Source of the DNA: CAZMMV01 sp964637035
Lineage (GTDB): Bacteria; Bacillota; Clostridia; Tissierellales; Tissierellaceae
DNA: 9,051 nt
Assembly: GCA_964637035.1 (NCBI GenBank)
Contig: CAZWTU010000063.1
Span: 1 to 9,051 of the forward strand
Direction: 5' to 3'
Shown: positions 5,962 through 9,051 of the stretch, one piece after another
How positions within the stretch are numbered: position 1 is the first letter of the stretch
Layout: each line of letters begins with the position of its first letter
The notes under the pieces: generated by a model
The model's database searches: none
What the model saw: only the letters and a program-made list of their open reading frames with translations
Told to the model about the DNA's origin: nothing
Program-made: the position numbers and the translations under genes

Positions 5962-7434
5962 TTACACCATTGGAGGCATATTATTTACTATTATATCTTT
6001 ATCTTTAAAGGATAGTTCAAAGTCACCAGGAATGATTTCCTTACCCCTTGAATTCATTATCTTGGCTTCTGTTTTTTTTACAGCTAAGGCTAGGCCATCA
6101 TAGAAGTCATAAATCTTTACATATTTGTCTTGAAAGGATATATGGAAAAGGTCTAAAATCCTAGCATCTACAGTTTTAAAACTATCATTTATATACATTC
6201 CAACTATATCATCCTCTTCTTCCATATAAATTTCCACATAGGCTGTCTTGTCTTCTGAGAAGTTTTCTGCCCTGGTAAAAACATTTTTCATAGCCATTTT
6301 CCCATCATTATCCAGATAACCCCACAACCCATCTAGTAAAAAGGGGTGGAAGTTTCCATTATAGTCAATATTAATCTTATCTAAGGATGGTAGCAGGACT
6401 ATTCTTCCTTGGTCATTAATTAGGCCCACCATACCCCCTACACTTATTGTGGTAAGGCGGTTGTCTCCTATAAATCCTTCTACATCCCAGCCCTTGTTTA
6501 TAATAAACTCTATTTCTCCCTTAGGATTAATAAAGCCCTTTCTACCATTATGAAGCTCAATCTTAGCCAGTCCATTATTAGCAAAGTATCCAGCATATTT
6601 GAAACTAAGGTCAAAGGCCTTCCTACCCTTCTCATCTATAAAAATGTATTCTTCATCTTTTTGCACACTAGCTAGGCCATATTTAAAGTAGGATCCATTC
6701 TTGTAGATGGGAGGAATGACAAATTCACCTTTCTTATTTATAAATCCACCTTGCCCTTCCCCTATTTCAACATAGGCTAAGCCATTTTCAGCAAATTCAT
6801 GAGCAGTGGTATACTTTAAAGGAATAAGCAACTTGCCAGCTTCATCTACATATCCCATTTTATCACCTTTTACAACCTGGCAAAGGCCATTGTGGGGCAG
6901 GTAGATTTCATCATAGTTGTCTTCTGGGTCTACCACCGCCCTGCCTTCTATATTAATTAAACAAGCATTTCCATATTTATAGCCAATAAAAACTCCTTGG
7001 TCCCTTCTAAATTCTATTGAATGATATTCATCATCATTTGCATAGTTACCGTTTTCATCTATTATACGGAAGACCCCATATTGTCTGGCAACTGCATATC
7101 CATTGGAGTTAAAGTTATAGATTTGAGAAAAGTTACTACTATCTTTGGCTTTAATTAATTTCCCATTAGGTTTTATTATAGCCCAGGAAGAAATCTCCTG
7201 GTCTAATTTTACAGCTGATAATACATTATCTGAAAAATCATTGACCTCTTTGTATATAAGGTCAATAACCTCCCTTCCCTCTTCATTTATATAGCCCCAC
7301 CTACTATCTTTGCATACTGCTGCAAAACCATTTGAAAATGCTCGCATCTTATCATAAGAGGGTTCAACTATCACTTGCCCATTTTCATCCATAATTCCAT
7401 ACAGATTATCTTTTTTCACAATTATCTTATTCAT
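5962..7434 (-). CDS. WG-repeat (KWG-type) protein
   Basis: The product has 490 residues built from about 11-12 tandem repeats of 30-40 residues. Each has the pattern 'yGyId.nGk.vip..Yd....f..Gla.V': for example LYGIMDENGQVIVEPSYDKM (residues 11-30), RWGYINEEGREVIDLIY, MGYVDEAGKLLIPLKY, GGFINKKGEFVIPPIY and LWGYLDNDGKMAM. Repeats near the middle and C-terminus are more degenerate. Such WG repeats are thought to form beta-structured, possibly propeller-like, protein-binding surfaces; no enzyme domain is present. No signal peptide or membrane helix is seen, so it is probably cytosolic. The ATG at 7434 is fixed by GGAGGT (7442-7447), seven bases upstream. A candidate promoter lies between it and the WYL regulator. 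The nuclease follows 92 bases later, so the WG protein may be a partner or scaffold for it, but that is inference. Confidence 0.85.
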   Translation of the reverse strand: MNKIIVKKDNLYGIMDENGQVIVEPSYDKMRAFSNGFAAVCKDSRWGYINEEGREVIDLIYKEVNDFSDNVLSAVKLDQEISSWAIIKPNGKLIKAKDSSNFSQIYNFNSNGYAVARQYGVFRIIDENGNYANDDEYHSIEFRRDQGVFIGYKYGNACLINIEGRAVVDPEDNYDEIYLPHNGLCQVVKGDKMGYVDEAGKLLIPLKYTTAHEFAENGLAYVEIGEGQGGFINKKGEFVIPPIYKNGSYFKYGLASVQKDEEYIFIDEKGRKAFDLSFKYAGYFANNGLAKIELHNGRKGFINPKGEIEFIINKGWDVEGFIGDNRLTTISVGGMVGLINDQGRIVLLPSLDKINIDYNGNFHPFLLDGLWGYLDNDGKMAMKNVFTRAENFSEDKTAYVEIYMEEEDDIVGMYINDSFKTVDARILDLFHISFQDKYVKIYDFYDGLALAVKKTEAKIMNSRGKEIIPGDFELSFKDKDIIVNNMPPMV

Positions 7435-7479
7435 AAGCTATACCTCCTAAAGGTTTTTTATAGTAGTTTTTCTCTTCTG

Positions 7480-7508
7480 TCTATAGAATACCATAGCCTA
7501 TGTACCAA
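7480..7508 (-). promoter_or_regulatory. Candidate promoter for the WG-repeat gene
   Basis: On the minus strand TTGGTA (7503-7508) and TATAGA (7480-7485) are 17 bases apart, each a 4/6 match to consensus. The site lies in the 99-base gap after the WYL gene and would give a leader of about 40 bases. It would allow the WG-nuclease-stalk series to be expressed apart from the regulator. Confidence 0.4.
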
Positions 7509-7533
7509 AAATAACCCATCACTCGTTATATAA

Positions 7534-8616
7534 TTATTTGTATTTATTACTTACCTTGTCTATATCCTCTCTTATTTCATCTACCAGGGTCTTAGGGGCT
7601 ATAACTTTTACATGGAGCCCATATTGAAGGGCCCATTTTTTCATAGCTACCTTATTAACGCTAACCCATACTGTAATTTCATCCTTACTTTCATCAGAAA
7701 ATCTTAGGTCTTCTGTCCCAAACCAATCTACAAACTCACTTAAGATTTCTTTTTTAAATCTTATGCCTGCGGTGATAGATGGGCCTCCATACATATATAT
7801 GTGTTCTGCCATGTGTTTTTGTAGATTTAAACCATATTCTAAGCCCTTGATCTTCTCCATAGGCTTTCTTATCTCATCAAGGATTCTTATATTTTTTATC
7901 CTATCTAACCTATAGTGGGAAAGATTATCAAATCTATTGTAGTTGCAAATAAGGTAATAGCGTCCATTACTAGCTACAATGTGATAAGGATTTACTATAT
8001 ATTCTCTTACAGATCCATCTTCACTGACTTGTGGCTGTAGGCTTATGCTGGAATTTTTGTCTAATACATATCTACAATAGTTAAAAGCTACCTGCTTAGA
8101 CTTACTAATGGCCTCATCTAGGATTTCAATATTATAAAAGATATCCTGGTTTTTGGGTTCATCATTTCCCATGATTCTTATATGATTTAATCTTGAATTA
8201 AAATACTTGCTAGATAGGTCTTCTAATTTTTTTATTAGTTCTTCTTTTTGACTTGTAGCTATATGCCTAGAAAAAAGGATACTATCTATTATAAGCCTCA
8301 ATTCTCCATGGGTAAAATCATGAACATAAGCAAAATTTGTGACTACATCTATGTCCTTTTCTTTTCCACTGGATTGGTTTTTGTTTTTACGACTAGTGGT
8401 CTCATAAAGGATTTCTTTTGCATCATTTCTTTCCCCATATTCTATTAGATTTTCTATATTTCGCTTTATTGTTTTTCTATCTACCTTTAGTTTATAATCT
8501 TTTTCCAGTATTTCTTTGATAGTATTCTGACTTATTCCATGTTCAGAATCCGTATGTTCCTGTAGAATTTTTAGTATATCTAGTATAAGTATCTTTTTTC
8601 CATATTTCCTATCCAT
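7534..8616 (-). CDS. WYL-domain transcriptional regulator
   Basis: The product has 360 residues with the standard layout of WYL regulators. An N-terminal winged helix-turn-helix (about residues 5-60) includes ILDILKILQEH and VDRKTIKRNIENLIEYG as the recognition helix region. A linker follows. The WYL domain (about 165-245) includes VAFNYCRY, IVNPYHIVASNGRYYLIC, where the WYL tripeptide is YYL (220-222), and HYRLDRIKNIRIL. A C-terminal WCX-like extension (about 280-355) contains IRFKKEILSEFVDWF and VNKVAMKKWALQYG. Family members sense nucleic acid or nucleotide ligands and commonly repress or activate DNA-repair, phage-defence or metabolic genes; the ligand here is unknown. The ATG at 8616 is preceded by GGAGATG five bases upstream. 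It lies first in the series before the WG-repeat and nuclease genes and is a natural candidate to regulate them, which is inference. Confidence 0.88.
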   Translation of the reverse strand: MDRKYGKKILILDILKILQEHTDSEHGISQNTIKEILEKDYKLKVDRKTIKRNIENLIEYGERNDAKEILYETTSRKNKNQSSGKEKDIDVVTNFAYVHDFTHGELRLIIDSILFSRHIATSQKEELIKKLEDLSSKYFNSRLNHIRIMGNDEPKNQDIFYNIEILDEAISKSKQVAFNYCRYVLDKNSSISLQPQVSEDGSVREYIVNPYHIVASNGRYYLICNYNRFDNLSHYRLDRIKNIRILDEIRKPMEKIKGLEYGLNLQKHMAEHIYMYGGPSITAGIRFKKEILSEFVDWFGTEDLRFSDESKDEITVWVSVNKVAMKKWALQYGLHVKVIAPKTLVDEIREDIDKVSNKYK

Positions 8617-8653
8617 AATTTCATCTCCAGCCTTTAAAATATTTTTTCAGAAA

Positions 8654-8672
8654 TCTAATTAGAGTTATAGCA
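8654..8672 (-). promoter_or_regulatory. Extended -10 element and adjacent palindrome before the WYL gene
   Basis: On the minus strand TGCTATAAC (8664-8672) is an extended -10 form about 48 bases before the ATG at 8616. No good -35 lies at the usual distance. The palindrome TCTAATTAGA (8654-8663) abuts it on the transcribed side, where a regulator could bind. Autoregulation by the WYL protein is possible but unproven. Confidence 0.35.
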
Positions 8673-8779
8673 TACAGGTCTTGAAAATTAAACAATCAAA
8701 ATTCCTTAATGGGATGGATGGAAGACAAAAAATTCAACATTTATTATCTATTGTTAACTTAACTTGAAAAGAATTGAAC

Positions 8780-8956
8780 TCACATAATATTATAGCTGTT
8801 TTTTGGATTAGTATCAATTGTATAACTTATTTCAATTTTCGTGTAAGCCGGATTTAATATATTCTTTCTATGTCTGCCCTATATGCTAGGATAGTTGTCG
8901 TATATTTCTATCCTCATCTTTTCTGTAAATTCTCCTATTGAGTAATATTTCAACAT
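8780..8956 (-). pseudogene. Relic of an IS607-type transposase start (TnpA-like), followed by an unrelated broken frame
   Basis: The minus-strand frame begins at the ATG at 8956 with MLKYYSIGEFTEKM, which closely resembles the N-terminal MerR-like helix-turn-helix start of IS607-family serine transposases (K-YYSIGEF pattern). The similarity stops after 14 residues. The frame then reads RIEIYDNYPSI and hits TAG at 8879-8881. The same frame continues open (GRHRKNILNPAYTKIEISYT and on) to TGA at 8780-8782. The recombinase core with its catalytic serine is absent, as is any tnpB partner in the window. I read it as an internally deleted or recombined remnant. The match rests on only 14 residues, so the assignment is tentative. 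Confidence 0.4.
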
Positions 8957-8973
8957 TTTTGGTTCTGCCCTAT
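8873..8973. repeat. Direct repeat TCTGCCCTAT, two copies
   Basis: Identical ten-base copies lie at 8873-8882 and 8964-8973, 91 bases apart, flanking the first part of the transposase-like relic. They are more GC-rich than their surroundings. They could be a recombination scar or a deletion junction; chance is not excluded. Confidence 0.45.
8888..8914. repeat. Seven-base inverted repeat in the relic region
   Basis: AGGATAG (8888-8894) and CTATCCT (8908-8914) are perfect inverted copies with a 13-base spacer. They lie inside the decayed frame, just where the transposase-like similarity ends, and may mark a rearrangement junction. Confidence 0.4.
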
Positions 8974-9051
8974 CTTTTCTAACTTCTTGATATAATTAAA
9001 CCTGAATTATTCACAACTATTTAATAATATGGCACCAATAGCTTATATTTA

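Larger units (their letters stand above)
8617..9051. other. Gene-free region upstream of the WYL gene
   Basis: No intact gene is seen on either strand over 435 bases. It holds a candidate promoter element for the WYL gene (8664-8672), a palindrome (8654-8663), a decayed transposase-like frame (8780-8956), a repeated ten-base motif and a seven-base inverted repeat. All other frames are short and lack ribosome sites. The content looks like scar tissue from a mobile element. Confidence 0.6.

Noticed and set aside
8248..8448. Plus-strand open frame of 66 codons
   Set aside because: It lies opposite the DNA-binding and linker part of the WYL regulator and has no ribosome site.
1..9051. CRISPR array, tRNA or rRNA genes
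   Set aside because: No regularly spaced repeats and no tRNA- or rRNA-like sequence were found on either strand by eye.

Overview
The window is AT-rich, and every convincing gene lies on the minus strand, so transcription runs from high to low coordinates. Strong GGAGG-type ribosome sites, AT-biased codons, exported 'stalk-domain' (copper amine oxidase N-terminal-like) proteins, WG-repeat and WYL-family proteins together suggest a low-GC Bacillota, most likely a clostridial anaerobe. The species cannot be named from the sequence alone.

In transcription order: positions 9051-8617 hold no intact gene. They contain a decayed reading frame whose first 14 residues look like the start of an IS607-type transposase (TnpA), plus short direct and inverted repeats. 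Next is a WYL-domain transcriptional regulator (8616-7534). A candidate promoter then precedes a 490-residue WG-repeat protein (7434-5962), a PD-(D/E)XK-type nuclease (5869-4520) and a secreted protein with two stalk-domain units (4456-3572). This run ends at an 18-bp stem-loop (3516-3556).

After a structured intergenic stretch and a candidate promoter, a second series follows. It comprises a small stand-alone HD protein of the SpoT/MESH1 type, a likely (p)ppGpp hydrolase (3378-2830); a uracil-DNA-glycosylase-fold protein (2732-2142); and a coiled-coil membrane protein of unknown function (1996-962). Next comes a broken small frame (849-557). Its stop codon abuts the start of another secreted stalk-domain protein (556 to the window edge).

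No complete known system is recognised. Two groupings merit attention. One is a WYL regulator beside a WG-repeat protein and a lone PD-(D/E)XK nuclease, in the manner of regulated defence or DNA-processing loci. The other is an alarmone-hydrolase-like enzyme beside a UDG-fold protein and a coiled-coil membrane protein. Whether either pairing works as a unit is inference. The relic transposase and the broken frame point to an accessory region that has been rearranged.
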